DNA of 64,000 bases from Candidula unifasciata (Eukaryota > Mollusca > Gastropoda > Stylommatophora > Geomitridae): assembly GCA_905116865.2 (NCBI GenBank), contig CAJHNH020000845.1:152662-216661 (forward strand). Reading direction: 5' to 3'. The notes under the pieces were generated by a model. The model saw only the letters and a program-made list of their open reading frames with translations, had not been told where the DNA came from and ran no database searches. Shown piece after piece: positions 13,484-25,395 of the stretch. The stretch's first letter is position 1. The number at the start of each line of letters is the position of its first letter. The translations under genes were made by a program, and so were the position numbers.

Positions 13484-13735
13484 AGTAGAATATTAAACAC
13501 AACAATGAGAAGGAGACAAGCAAAGTTCTTTGGTCATGTGATGAAAAAAGGAGGACTGGAAAATATCATGACGACTGGAAAGATCACTGGTAGAAGATGT
13601 AGATGAAGACCAAGAGAAATGGTGGTGGATAGCGTTGAGGAATATTAGCGGGATTGGTCCAGAACACCAAAGACCGAGATTTGTGGAGATCAATGGACGC
13701 CTATGACCGCTGGCAAGGCACTGATGATGATGATG
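13484..13735 (+). mobile_element. LINE 3' fragment
   Basis: Translates as RRRQAKFFGHVMKKGGLENI, then MTTGKITGRR, with stops further on. This is the C-terminal tail of non-LTR retrotransposon ORF2 proteins (aKFFGHVmRrg...lE). The same tail type appears at 52890-53240. Ends in gatgatgatg-type simple repeat. Confidence 0.75.
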
Positions 13736-14224
13736 TTGATGATATATATTATCCCCCCCCCCCCCCCCCCAGTTGAGCAAACGTCCCTTCGTACTTCCTG
13801 CCTCGCCCTGGACCTGCCATGCCCCCTGGTACTTACCATCTCCACTCGTACTTATCGCCTCCATTAAGTATTCTTTCCAATCCGCTGGCAAAGAACATTT
13901 ATTATGCGGCGACACGAACCAACCAGCCACAAAAGGGGTTTACACTTGCCAACATACACACTCGACCGACGTGTATACAGCAAACTGGCAGCATTCTCTC
14001 ATTGCAAGAACCGCCAGAGCAAATGTCCCGTCCCGCGTAGCACTCAAAATAAAACGTTGGTCTCCGGCAATTACCAATTATGCATATCTATTCGTCTTCA
14101 TTAGCAGGTCGGCTGGCGGACAAACGCAGGTTGTTACAACCAACTGCCAAAGCCGACATTCGTTACATTAATGGCTCGCACCCATTCACCTACTACAGTG
14201 TAGATTTGTAAAATATCGAAGTTT

Positions 14225-14285
14225 TTTGCTTCATGTGGGTTCCGATATCCCAGTGGGGTGGGGGGGGGGGGGGGGGGGAGAAGAC
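14225..14285 (+). repeat. Family-A fragment with G19 tract
   Basis: tgtgggttccgatatcccag followed by a G run (14260-14278). It matches the terminus of family A in the opposite orientation to the copy at 14333; the G run falls near where other copies have C/G runs. Confidence 0.5.
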
Positions 14286-14332
14286 TCACTGCTTCATTTA
14301 ATAAACATGCAGTAAAAAGCGACTAAAATATT

Positions 14333-14557
14333 TGACTTCTTACCGTTCACCGGTTGCAAACTTCGGCAGAAAGTTCGCCCACTTTTCAACTTTAGTTGTG
14401 TACACATCGTTCTATAGATCTGGCTTAAAAATGTGGTGCAGCATGTTGGTTCCTCGACTTTTAAGCAGATGCACTCCGACTTAAAAGGAAACAGTCGCAT
14501 TTTACGACATGCCTGTGTTAGGGCAGGGTGTCCATCGCCCCCCCCCCCAACTAATGG
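14333..14557 (-). repeat. Family-A dispersed repeat
   Basis: Diverged copy: gttcaccggttgcaaacttc, ...gcagatgcactccgacttaa, ...acgacatgcctgtgttaggg, ending in a C-run at about 14539-14548. Confidence 0.65.
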
Positions 14558-14560
14558 AGT

Positions 14561-14745
14561 CCTTTTTGGGTTCACCCCATCTAAAGGATTCAAGATTTTG
14601 TGGTGTTCACAGGAAAGTCCAATAGCATAGGGGTGCTAGGGTGTAAAATCAATTTCCCCCCCCCCCCTCCCCCATGTCTGATTTTCCGAGAAACTCCGTA
14701 CAAAATCTTGGGAGTCCCCGAGATGGGGTGAACAAAAAAGAAAAG
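14561..14745. mobile_element. Palindromic foldback element
   Basis: Outer arms ttttgggttcaccccatct (14563-14582) and agatggggtgaacaaaaaag (14721-14740). Inner arms have ...caagattttgtggtgttc versus ...ctccgtacaaaatcttggg. The C-rich spacer is near 14656-14673. Relatives at 16990-17280, 28440-28535 and 36655-36830 share the blocks agtcc-ccgagatg(a/g)gg and accctaacaccc. Confidence 0.7.
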
Positions 14746-14914
14746 TACCCAAATAGGACCCCAAAAAGCCACATGACAAAATGGCTTTTTAACAATCACG
14801 ACTTTCAACAGCGAATATAGAATAAGCACTCTACGCCGTTACCGTGAGCACATTTACAAAATGACAGGTACAGCGGACCCAGGAAATACTACTGCTACCA
14901 TAGACACAGGAAAT

Positions 14915-14985
14915 CTTCGTTAGCTGCTGAAGATGGAGACGGAGCACTTATGGGGATGCCTCCAGTACGGTGATGTCAGTCTAAA
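14915..14985 (+). repeat. Family-C dispersed fragment
   Basis: gctgctgaagatggagacgg followed by agcacttatgggga; the same block appears at 25690-25745 (+) and 38770-38815 (-). Confidence 0.6.
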
Positions 14986-15114
14986 TTCCACTGCACACTC
15001 AATAAGGGTGGACTTAGCAAAACGGTTCGCCTCTTATTCGCGCAACACTAGGATTGCTTGAAACTGACCTGAGTTGTGGTTTACAGATAGGCTGTGATAG
15101 CTCAGCCTTTCGGC

Positions 15115-15200
15115 CCAACACATCTTTTTTAGTTGCATTTTATGACACTTGTTAGAGAGGGGACACCGGGTCTATTTCCCCCCCCCCCCCACCCCACCCC
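15115..15200 (-). repeat. Family-A terminal fragment with C-tract
   Basis: Contains tttatgacacttgttagaga, ...caccgggtctatttc and a C13-type run (15177-15190), resembling the family-A terminus. Confidence 0.45.
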
Positions 15201-16515
15201 TGAAAATCTAAAACGACTGACGAGCTGGTAAAACATGATCGCCAACACTTTATCGGCACCACGCAGGATCATTTCGGAAATACATGAGAGAGATTCCCTT
15301 GGCCGTCCTGTAACAACTAAGCAGAATCTCTGGTTCTTTCGTTATAAGTCGTCGCCCCCCCCCCCCCCCCCACAATGGCTACACGGGGACAGTCCAATAT
15401 TGTATAGGGTGGTAAGACCTGGTTTTCCGGTTCTGTGGTGATTTTAACTACCCAAAAAAAAAAAAAAAAACTTGACCTAACATCAACCAAACAACCTACG
15501 CCCCACGAGAGTGCCGCCTAGGTGCCACCACTGCATGAGCCTACCTACTACCCCCTGAAATATGGGACTGTCTGTCTGGGGTTAAAGCACAGAATTTCCA
15601 GTAACTTTTAATTGACTGCCGGAGGTCAGGTATCTGTCTAAGAAAAAATACAGGCAGACCACCCAGTTGACAGGCACATACAAGAGCCGTTCTATTAGGT
15701 GACTCAACAACTGGTAGAACACACAATCAACCAGCAGACATATCCCGGTAGACTACATCGAGACCACGCCCCTGCTTTTTCTGCTTCAACAAATATTATA
15801 CATCCAGAAACGGCCATCTTATCTGCAAGGGTGTTCCACGCGTTACCATGCAAAGATAAACCCTTTTTTAACGAAACATATTTCAATGCGTGTCCTTCTA
15901 GTTATAAAATTAACAGGATATCTCAATGAAAGCCCAATCCAATGCTTTTCCCCACTCCTCGATCTATTGAAGCTTTTAGTTCTCTACCCCAGCTAGTTAC
16001 TTGTGAAGACAACATCAACAAGAATGAGTGCAGTCGCACCGACAAGAAGTACTAACTACAACACACAACTGACCAGAACGCTCAACGGGGGTGGGGAGGA
16101 ATGAAAAAAAAAAGAATGCGCACAAATACAACAGAACGTTTCCACCAAATTCTTCATCAATAGTGCCCCTCCCCTATCCCTCCCCTCCCCTTTATTTTTC
16201 AAATAAGCTCCTTATTAAGACTGCATACTCTGGGTGTACCAACTGGAGCCGCGACACAGGAAAATCGCACAGTTCTGGTCGTTACATGAGCCAGAACAGA
16301 AAAGGAGTTGTTAGCCTAAAAACACTAGTATACATACTTAGGGGGAGATCGGAGCACTTATGGTCACGTCGGATGTGCGATAAAGATTATCTCTAAAAAT
16401 TAATAATGATTCCACTATTTGTGATTCTATCAGTATCGCAACAGATATCTTCTCTTCTGATTCTGTGCGGCGAATATGGCTGAAACCGATGTCTTAGTCT
16501 GCAGTCACTACAAAG

Positions 16516-16708
16516 CAGTGGCTCTCTCTATACCTTCCTGATGCCGCGACCCTTTAATACAGTTCCCTCATGTTGTGGCGGCCCCCAAACAATTATTTCC
16601 ATTCATAACTTCAATGCATATGTGTTTTCCGATGGTCTTATGCGACCCATGTGAAAGGGTCGTTCGACCCAAAAAAAGGGGTCGCGACCGGCAGGTTGAG
16701 AACCGTTG
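16516..16708. mobile_element. hAT-type MITE
   Basis: 193 bp, starts cagtggctctc and ends gagaaccgttg (imperfect inverted ends). Its body (ccctttaatacagttccctc, ttttccgatggtctta, gtgaaagggtcgttcga) is shared with the MITE at 25992-26177. Flanking 8-mers match at only 5 of 8, so the target duplication is decayed. Confidence 0.7.
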
Positions 16709-16849
16709 ATATGAAGGGACGCCAGATAGGGCAGGGCGTAGAATGACTGGAGATAATGGATGCGTGTCTCAATGAATGACGACGCTGCTACAGGCGGTGT
16801 CTAAAAATATCTCTGGATTGAACCAATCGATCAATCTATGCGTGGTGTC

Positions 16850-16915
16850 TCCCTGGTAGGACACAACACTTAGTCATGGAAGTCCGCGGTTTGAGTCTTG
16901 TGAAGCTTCACTAGC
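16850..16915 (+). other. tRNA-like segment, weak
   Basis: gtgtctccctggtaggacac, then gtccgcggtttgagtc, resembles a degraded box A/box B pair. Not a functional tRNA. Confidence 0.25.
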
Positions 16916-16989
16916 CTTTACTCGGCATACCATGACGGCAATAACAAATGCCATCTGTTAAGGCATGTAATCATCTGTTTTAAACACAA

Positions 16990-17280
16990 TTATGAACCCC
17001 CTTCTTATGATTGCCTACAGTGAGATATTCCCCTTTCCGACTGAAACCGAAACAAAAATTCCCTCTGGTTCTTTTCTTTTTATTCACCCCATCTCGGAGA
17101 CTCAAAAATGTTGTGGGGAGTTCCCGGGAAAGTCCAACAGTATAGGGGTGTTAGGGTGTGAAACAAATACCGACTAACACTAACCTACCTCCTCTCGCCA
17201 TAACTGTGGACTATCCCGGAAACTCCCTCACGAAATCTAAGTCCCGCAAGATTAGGTGATTTAAAAGAAAAGTACCTGCC
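16990..17280. mobile_element. Foldback element, relative of 14561-14745
   Basis: Left half: ttcaccccatctcggagact, ...ggggagttcccgggaaagtc, ...ggggtgttagggtgtgaaac. Right half: diverged inverted copy (cccggaaactccctcacgaa, ...ttaggtgatttaaaagaaaa). Confidence 0.6.
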
Positions 17281-18059
17281 TTGTTTCTATATTGAAACAG
17301 CAGAATCCCACTTCTATGTCTAAAACCAGAACCCACCCCCAACCCCCCCCCCCCAACCCTTTTTTTCTATGTCTAAAGTGGGACACCAGTTTCCTTTTAT
17401 GTAAAGCCAGAAGAGAAAACAGTATCCCCTTTCAATATCTAAAGACATAAATCGGAACCTATCCCCCACCCCCTTTTTTTTTAAATACCTTCCTTACGTC
17501 CAGGTCAAAAATGAGAAACCAAGATATCTGACTTCAAAAGAAGTCTCTGTCAGAAATGAACTTCAGTCCGGTCAAAGTACACAGCCCACATCCCAACTGA
17601 CAGAAAACAAGTCCCAGCCAAGCAGCTCCACCCACCAAGCAGGGGGTGGACCTGAGTGGCTGCTGCATCCATAATCAGGCCTGCCTGTCCCCAGCACAAT
17701 GGACACTAACTAATCACTGCCAACACGAGACGTCCAGCGGGTCACAGGCGTATAATCACAACAGGCAGGGAACTCACTGTGTGCCCTAGCAGGGGACAGT
17801 CCAGCGGGTCACAAACAGTTCACACAGAAGGCTACAAAAAAGGGAGATAGAAAAGCCTTAGGTCGGGGGAGCCAAGACCGTCTCGGGGGAACTGTGATAT
17901 CTAAAACCCTAGGTTCAGCCAGAACAGCAGGGTTGCCGACTGAGGGCAGCACCAAATTCTGTATCTGCTTCTTCTCTTTCACCTTGTACCTTATCGAAGT
18001 GCCCAAGGGGGTGGAGGTGGGGGGGGGGGGGTAAACATTCGTTGTTGACGAACTCTGTC

Positions 18060-18335
18060 AAAAGCACTATTTGGACTGGTGTTCACTTATGCATAGCTGT
18101 TCTTAATAGCATCGATCCATGTTTTCCGACGTCTTCCCTACACCCGTTTTAGTGTGGCTCGCTGTGGCAGATAGTACCATGGCATTCTTGTTAGGTGTCC
18201 GTACCACTTCATTAGTTGTTCTTTAATGACCTGTAAGAATTGCTTTATTCCTAGTATTCCTCTCATTTCGTATTCTGTCTTTCCTTGAAACTTCTACAGC
18301 TCTTCTAAGGCATTTCATCTAGTGTCACAATTTTA
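18060..18335 (-). mobile_element. LINE 3' fragment
   Basis: Minus-strand peptide pieces MKCLRRAVEVSRKDRIRNE and EQLMKWYGH-like, followed by TRMPWYYLP-type coding. It is the same family as the long fragment at 60195-61103 (MKCLRRAAGVSRNDRTRN...TRMPWYYLPQRATLKR). Frameshifted. Confidence 0.7.
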
Positions 18336-18344
18336 CGTTTACAA

Positions 18345-18430
18345 AAAGGTGATAATTTTATTCAAACTAAAAAAAAAAAAAAAAATTTTTTTTAATTAAA
18401 AAATCTTTAAAAAGTTTGAACAAAAAGACA
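18345..18430. other. A/T homopolymer palindrome with AATAAA on minus strand
   Basis: A17T9-type tract beside gtttgaataaaattatcacc (minus strand). Could be a 3' end signal of a minus-strand transcript at 18.4-19.0 kb, but no coding exon supports that. Confidence 0.25.
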
Positions 18431-19390
18431 TAAACAACAGACTGCACAATTTATCTGCCTGGCATATTTCACTGTATCTGGTCAGGTACACACTACAGAA
18501 ACAATTACATAAAAGAAGCCAATAAGTAAAACCTTTATAACTGAAGTACAAATTCAACAACAATCACACCCACGTGCCTGTTTTACCAAGACAGCCGCAG
18601 TGTCAGAATCATATCTTTTTGTTTACAGAGTTCAGGACGCAGGTAGGAAAACACTGCTTTGATTTTTAAAAAGCTTGAGCATCAAATAAACAGAAATGTC
18701 AATAGCGACAAAAGACATGGAAGAAAACCACCTGCCGGTTGTCGGGACAAACACACCTATACAGGCCATTAAAGCAACAGCAGATTTGACAAATTATCTC
18801 AAAAGGTACAACTGCATCACGCTACTCTGGAACACACACTACCACCTTTGACAGCCCTGCTTAGCTGTAGTGAGGCTTGGGAAGAACGGCACTGGATGAA
18901 GCTGCAACAAAGGCGGTACAAAGAGACGGTCAAAATGGACGCTAGGCAGGGGCACTATTTGGAGCCGAGACAAATTTTCTACTTCTGCCGGACGGTGTCC
19001 GGTGCATTTTTGCTCCATTTTTAGACTGGATATAATTTCGCCGCCCCGCTTCTGAGCTGATGCATGGCGTGACACTGTGAGCTATGGATTTCATTTAGAA
19101 TTTTTCGACTGTGACCAACGTGGTGGTGTGAATTGTAGATTCAGAAAATGGCGCGATGCCTGTTGTCGCAATGTTGGTGGTGTCAGTATGTGATTAAAGT
19201 TGATCGCGTGTGCAACTGCTGATCTGTTGGTGACTTCTGCTACCATCTACAACTGCATTTCTAATGTCGCACTTCGGATGGCTACCGTATGCTTTACTGC
19301 GTGTATGCTAGTGCATATGTTGTGACAGCAGTCTGTCAATCTTTCCACAAGGGACTGTGATAAAACATTGTGTGTTTTTCGTTGGCACAG

Positions 19391-19470
19391 GAGCGGAGCA
19401 AATATGGGGTGAGCCGTTTGCTAAAAAGATTAAACTAAGACTACCAGACAAAGAAACTCCCTCACATCAG
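19391..19470 (+). other. Possible small exon, unidentified
   Basis: 80 bp between a good acceptor (ttttcgttggcacag|) and donor (cacatcag|gtgaga). One frame is open, reading AEQIWGEPFAKKIKLRLPDK and ending ETPSHQ. No family is recognised. It would be antisense to Hipk intron 3. Chance pairs of splice consensus are common in 29 kb, so this is only a candidate. Confidence 0.25.
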
Positions 19471-20099
19471 GTGAGATAAGGACACTGGAAGAGGTGAAGG
19501 AGTGGTTCTTCACTCCCTTCATTCCTTGTTAAAACGGTCAAGCGGAAACGGATTCCCTTCCCTTTATCTTTCTCTCACTCAGCGACCTTTGCTACTAAAA
19601 GCCTCCAGGACTCTCTCCCTCAGCGAACTATGCCACAAGGCCTCTTCTTCCCCTCTTAACGAACTGTTGATGCTACGTGGGTGGATCAGTCGGTCAATCG
19701 ATCTGTCTTAACATCGATCGATTATCTATCTATCATGGATCTATTTATTTCTAAAAACCCCACCCCCACCCCTTTCCCCCTAAATCAGCGAACCATGCCA
19801 CAGTGACTGTATAAAACAAGAATAAATAAAATCAATCCGCAAACAAGAATCAATACAAATGAAGGCAAACCACCCGGACGACAAGGATAACGGGAATACA
19901 GTGGAACATAAACATACAGAAATGGAAACATCGTCAGGCTAGGGATAACAAGCCAATAAACTGGCACAAATACTCCAACCTTAGCCTATATAATTTAAAG
20001 AAGAAAAAAAAAACAGACCATAAATATAAACGGATGCTGCTAGCAACAGCAGGCTGAACGTGGTCGACTTTTTCAATTATAAAGCACAGCACAGCACAC

Positions 20100-20573
20100 C
20101 AGTGTTGCCACTCTGGATGTTTTAATCCAGATTGAGATGTTTTTCCTTGCATTTAGATGGCGTTTTTAACGTTTAGATGGTAGATGTTTTTCATTTGGAG
20201 TGAAAGGATGCAATTTGACATCTTAAATGTAACTTGACAATAAAATTCTGCCTGATAAGAGTAGGAAAAGGCTGTTTCACTTATCAGCTCCTTGGTTGGA
20301 TATTAAAAGAAATTGGAACAGCTAAAGCATAACCAGGGTCATTTTGGATCTGAAGCTTCAACTTCATCATCCAAGTTAAGTTTAACCTGTGGATCTTGTA
20401 AGGCAGACTTCAGTAAAGAGGAGGACATGATTCTATACGGTAAGTCATTTCAATTGCTATGTAATTTGTGACTCTTTCCATTTGGATTTTTTTCCTAGAT
20501 GTTTTCCATGCAAAATCAGATGTTTTTTGGATATTTTTTGGATGTTTTTTGTCAAAGAAAAGTGGCAACACTG
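20100..20573 (+). mobile_element. Internally deleted hAT element, relative of 10946-13233
   Basis: 474 bp. Ends CAGTGTTGCCACTCTGGATG and ...AAAGTGGCAACACTG match the larger element. The internal part matches its 3' region (ctaaagcat...ccagggtcattttggatctg, ...aagcttcaactt, ...cctgtggatcttgt). Flanking 8-mers cagcacac / caacagac match 6 of 8. No transposase remains except the extreme 3' end, so it is a non-autonomous derivative. Confidence 0.9.
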
Positions 20574-20951
20574 CAACAGACTAAGATGCTAGCTCACCAT
20601 GGCCCCTGCACGACCCATGATAAAAACACAAGCTGAGGCCTGTCCGCTCCAGTGATGTATGCTCCTGCTCCCACCTACGTCGCCCATCTGCCCCCTCTGA
20701 CGACGTGTCACCCCCAGATCCACACACAGTCCTCTTTCTCACACACCCACCACACAATTTAATATCTGGACGTGCCCACAAAGTGCTGACTGCTGTCACC
20801 GGGAGAAGACGCCCAGTGTGGGCAATGAAGCCAACACAAGGGGATGACTGAGCAGATAATGAGAACGGCTAATGCGGATCATTTCTGTCTCCTACTGTCT
20901 CTGCCGCTGGTTCAATCATGCGAATGTCCATGAGAAAAACTGAGAGGCAAT

Positions 20952-20957
<6 letters not shown>

Positions 20958-21006
<49 letters not shown>
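20958..21006. repeat. (GA)n microsatellite
   Basis: About 24 GA units. Confidence 0.95.
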
Positions 21007-21009
<3 letters not shown>

Positions 21010-21199
21010 TATTTTTAAAGAGTCACAAACTGGGCACGCAGTCCCGTCTTACACTCTGCGCCTCCAAACACACATCTTTCACACAACTGCATCAAAAAGC
21101 ATGCTATGTTCATATAACAATACGCATAATATGAATATGGAAAGGGGGAACCACAAAAGTACGGATGGTAAATGCTTGCGCGCGCACGCCCATAACCAA

Positions 21200-21302
21200 T
21201 TCACATACATTCATTCATTCATTAATCAATACATACGTTTATACGTATGTATCCATACGCATACACATCCATACATACATCCATTGATCCATACATACAG
21301 AG
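21200..21302. repeat. Variant (CATA)n/(CATT)n microsatellite
   Basis: Imperfect cattcattcatt, atacatacgtttatacgtatgtatcc and tccatacatacatcc; the central part includes a tacgta palindrome. Confidence 0.7.
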
Positions 21303-21377
21303 AGGGAGAGACCTACATTTTACAAAGTTAAAACTGGGCACCGGGGCCTGTCTGATATTCTCCACTTCTGTCGGTGT

Positions 21378-21422
<45 letters not shown>

Positions 21423-21476
21423 GGGGGGTGTGGGGGGGGGGAGGGGGGGGGGGGGGGGGGGGGGGGTTGGGGTGGT

Positions 21477-21513
<37 letters not shown>
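21378..21513. repeat. G-homopolymer block, about 136 bp
   Basis: Starts with 44 uninterrupted G (21378-21421) and ends with 37 (21477-21513), with a few T/A interruptions between. The poly-Gly / poly-Pro frames across it are artefacts. True length may be mis-assembled because such tracts sequence poorly. Confidence 0.9.
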
Positions 21514-21514
<1 letters not shown>

Positions 21515-21638
21515 AGAGAGAATTTTGTTTTCAAATGGTTAGCAACTGGGCAATTAGGCGTGTCTAACATTTCTCACTTCTGGTCTCAGAGAAAGACTAG
21601 ACATAAAACAGCAATTTTGATTGTAAAAACAAAATAAA

Positions 21639-21935
21639 ACACTCGTTAATATCAGGGTACGAGAGAAACAGACAGTAGATTAACACCCGTTAATATCAGG
21701 GCACGAAAAAACAGACAGTAGATTAACACCCGTTAATATCAGGGCACGACAGAAACAGACAGTAGATTAACACTCGTTAATATCAGGGCAAGAGAAAAAC
21801 AGTAGATTAACACTCGTTAATATCAGGGCACGAGACAAACAGACAGTAGATTAACACTCGTTAATATCCGGGCAAGAGACAAGCAGACAGTAGATCAACA
21901 CCCTTTAATATTAGGGCAAGAGACAAGCAGACCTA
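21639..21935. repeat. 43-bp minisatellite with internal inverted repeat
   Basis: Six to seven copies of acagacagtagattaacact plus cgttaatatcagggcacgagaaa. The units contain attaac-actc-gttaat, a 6-bp-arm hairpin. Confidence 0.88.
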
Positions 21936-21959
21936 CTGTACCAATTTTTTTACAAGCTC

Positions 21960-22275
21960 ATCTTAGACAAGCGTTTTCCAAAAGTGGGCGCTGTGATGTC
22001 GGGGGGGGGGAGCGGTCTTAACTTGGGACGCTGAGGGCAGGGGACCGTAGTAGAGAGATAAAGACAAGAGAGAAATAGATCAATTTGATAAATTGTTTGA
22101 ACTTTTCTCAAAATATTTGTCTGCTCCTGTTGTCGTCTCAATGTTGCCATGTATCACAATATAGTATAGCAGGTTACAATCGCAGTGACTGCTTAGTTTT
22201 CTCCAAATAATTAAATAAATTATGCTATAACCAACCAGATTCGTCCTTCTCATTGAAGAATACCTTATTCTTTAG
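21960..22275. repeat. Dispersed repeat, shared with 61870-62220
   Basis: Begins gcgttttccaaaagtgggcg (hAT-terminus-like). The blocks ttgataaattgtttgaactt and ttatgctataaccaaccaga / ttcgtccttctcattgaaga have diverged counterparts at 62072-62200. Confidence 0.55.
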
Positions 22276-22282
22276 TTCGTTC

Positions 22283-22425
22283 AGTAGATCATTCTGTTGG
22301 TTTATCAGTAGATCACTCTGTTGGTTTATCAGTAGATCACTCTGTTGGTTTATCAGTAGATCATTCTGTTGGTTTATCAGTAGATCATTCTGTTGGTTTA
22401 TCAGTAGATCATTCTGTTGGTTTTT
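22283..22425. repeat. 24-bp minisatellite
   Basis: Six copies of cattctgttggtttatcagt plus agat (variant cactctg), nearly identical. Confidence 0.93.
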
Positions 22426-23849
22426 CACCAGAAGGTATATTTGAAGGCGAGGAACAGACTGAAGAACTTGGTGCAAACTAGCAAGGTTAACAGAAAGAAG
22501 ACAGATGGACAGCGAAGAGATAAATAGCTTGGCCACATGCATGGAGGGGGGAGGGGGCGGCACCACCTTATCCTACAGACTGTTGACTGTTTGAGGTCAA
22601 GTGTGTATCTGCTCGAAAGGCGCGGGACCGACAGTTTGCATACAGATCTGTAAAAAAAATTCTAGTTCTGGAACAAGACCCGAAGTGGACGAACAGCTAG
22701 AATTTTCTACCGGACTGTACAGTCGGCGAAAGGAAGAATTGGACATAGAGGGGTTTGTAGTGTAGAATTCTTGCCCTTTCTCCTGGAGGAGACGACTGCA
22801 GCAAACATCAGCAATAACATGGGAAAATGAGTGGGGGTATTCGTGAAGGCTGCACAAACAGTCCACATCTCAAGGAACAACTCTCCCCCACGACTCTCAG
22901 AGCTTGACACATCTATGAACCCACAAATGACACGCAGTCACCGTCGACCCGGGCAACTTGAAAGGGACACGCCGCCTTGAGCCTCTTCTCCCCTTTCACA
23001 GAAGTCGCCGGGCCCACAACCCAATCACGCAGCCTTCGTTAACGCCGACGGGGAAAACGTGTCAGCTTATGAAAAGACCAGGCAAATGAGGTATTTGAGC
23101 AAGAATCTATTGGGGGGCTGGGGGCTTGGAAGAAACTCAGAAAAAAGAGTGGTTTGGGAAGTCTCAGAAGTCCAGTGTGACAATGACTATCACTTCCTCT
23201 TCACCAGTTTCCATCAGAAAAGAAGTGCCCATTTCAAAGCGTCTGTCTTTACAGGAAACTTTCAGCTCAAAGTTCTAGGCCTAAATCCATTTTTGCAACT
23301 GTCATTTGACACTTTACAATAAGCCAAAGGCAAACGTGTGAATTCCAACCCCAAATATGTGAAAAAATAAAGTATGAATCATGCCACTACACTATCTTTA
23401 GTTGCCACACAAACGTTCAAACGCGATTGCCTGAAACTATGGATTCGGCATTAATAGTTTACAACCAAGTTAAATATTTTCTATTGAAACTCAGTGAAAG
23501 TTGGTAAACAATGAAAGCAAGGAACAAAAGTTTACTGCGTTTGAAAATAAATACACGAGGAAAGTGGCGAACATAAAATGTGATGAATTCAGCAGTGCTG
23601 TTAAAAGTTTTTTTTTTTTTTTTTTTGAGAAATGCTTGGGCAACCTTTGGTAACAGGTGTAAGGCAAAGACGATGAGCGATACTGGACGCATCCACAACT
23701 GCAACCAGCAGAGAATCGCTAAACAGGCATCACAATTGGGTTCTTTTCTGTTTAACGACCACATTACGCTAGATTAGAGACATCTCATATTAGAGGAGTG
23801 AGTGTGAAATGAATGGCGACTTCTACTAACTTTCTTTTTCTTTTTTTCC

Positions 23850-24250
23850 GTCCTCTTTTACCGTTTCGGGTGTCAAGGGTGATATAAGGTCCTGCTTCGT
23901 GCTTTTCTGGCTGCTTCGACCATAGACACATGGTGGTGCTGTAGAGTTCCTTTTATGTTATCTTCCCATTTGATCTTGGTCTACCTCTTGCTATACGTCC
24001 CTCTTTTCTTTTGGTATTTGCCTCGAATGTTATAGCATCAGATGGCATTCTCTCCAAATAGGCAACCATTAGATTTGTTGTCTTTCTATGTAATTTAGAA
24101 TTGGTTCTGTGCTAACTTTATCATGTATGACCTCATTCCAGATGTTTTCTCTTCTGGTCACTCCTACGGACTTTCTCAGACACCTCATTTCCATGGTTAC
24201 TAATGTTCTTAATGTTTTGTTGCTACTAATCCTAAACCCCTATAAGATTT
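23850..24250 (-). mobile_element. LINE 3' fragment
   Basis: The minus strand gives TLVTMEMRCLRKSVGVTRRE, NIWNEVIHDKVSTEPILNYI and ERQQI, the C-terminal region of LINE ORF2 (eMrcLRkv.GvtRrdriRNe.i). Stops and frameshifts present. Confidence 0.75.
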
Positions 24251-24534
24251 TCCGAAATCTCGTGTGATGTGGTCGCTAAACAGAAAATAACCTTCAAAAC
24301 GGATTGAGGATGTCAACAAGAAACCTTCAAACCAAAGCTGAAGAGAAGCCAAATTGCTGGACTGGGTTCCATTCATGATATTGAAGGGCTTGCAGGGAAC
24401 AGACCGTGAGACACACTATAGCACAACAGGATAACCACCGAATACATATAATATATAAATTCACCCCAAAAAAATCTGTGAAACATGGTGAGAAAAAGTA
24501 TGGTTATGAACCAGTGTCAACGTGCTAATACCTG

Positions 24535-24945
24535 CCGATAATGATCATGTGGGATTAGGACAATAGCATGACAAAGATCGAACATCAAGTGTTAAATCCA
24601 GCCAATAATGATCGTGTGAGATTAGGACAATAGCATGAAAAACATCGATCATCAAAAGTGTTAAATCCAGCCAATAATGATCGCGTGAGATTAGGACAAT
24701 AGAATGAAAAACATCGAACACAAAAAGTTTTAAATCCAGCCAATAATGATCGTGTGAGATTAGGACAATAGAATGAAAAACATGGACCACTAAAAGTGTT
24801 AAATCCAGCCAATAATGATCGTGTGAGATTTAGGACAACAGCATGAAAAACATCGAACACCAAAAGTGTTAAATCCAGCCAATAATGATCGTGTGAGATT
24901 AGGACAATAGCATGAAAAACATGGAACATCAAAAAGTCAACGAAA
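24535..24945. repeat. About 66-69-bp minisatellite
   Basis: Six copies of aaatccagccaataatgatc, gtgtgagattaggacaatag, catgaaaaacatcgaacatc plus aaaagtgtt. Confidence 0.93.
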
Positions 24946-25227
24946 GGATGAAAATCTGGTGCGCTGGCTGGGATCTTATGCTCCGTCGGGAGATGAAAAG
25001 CTGAATAAGACAAGCATATTAAAGACTCCCTCAGTACATCCAGATTCTTTGATGGGAATGGAATGTACTCGGGGCCTTTCAGAGGTTATCTCCCTGGGGC
25101 AGTTAATCTTGTGCCAGTGAAAGATTTCAAAAAGTGTTTTACGTGCTGGGAACACATGATTGTCCAGCGTATAAACCCTGCGGCTTTTAACCTTTATCAG
25201 ATGGCGCCCCGGTGAATATATGGCAAG

Positions 25228-25395
25228 TAAGTAGTTTTACCGCACCAGGACATCACACACAGCGATAAAAATCCGATGACACAAAGTGCCACCAAGCGGA
25301 TGAGGATCACCAGTGGATGGATCCGGAAATACCGTTCAACCCTTAGGGGCTTCAAAATAAAGAAAAATTGCATCCCACAAGGGGACGATGAATAA
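25228..25395 (+). repeat. Family-B dispersed repeat
   Basis: accaggacatcacacacagc, ...cgatgacacaaagtgccacc, ...gcggatgaggatcacc. Five further copies lie at 51.4, 51.6, 52.4, 52.6 and 61.5 kb. No family name can be given. Confidence 0.75.

Noticed and set aside
21247..21637. Poly-glycine / poly-proline proteins
   Set aside because: Produced by the G-homopolymer block.
22597..23322. Possible small genes on both strands
   Set aside because: Frames of 67-89 residues without domain, splice sites or homologue that I recognise.
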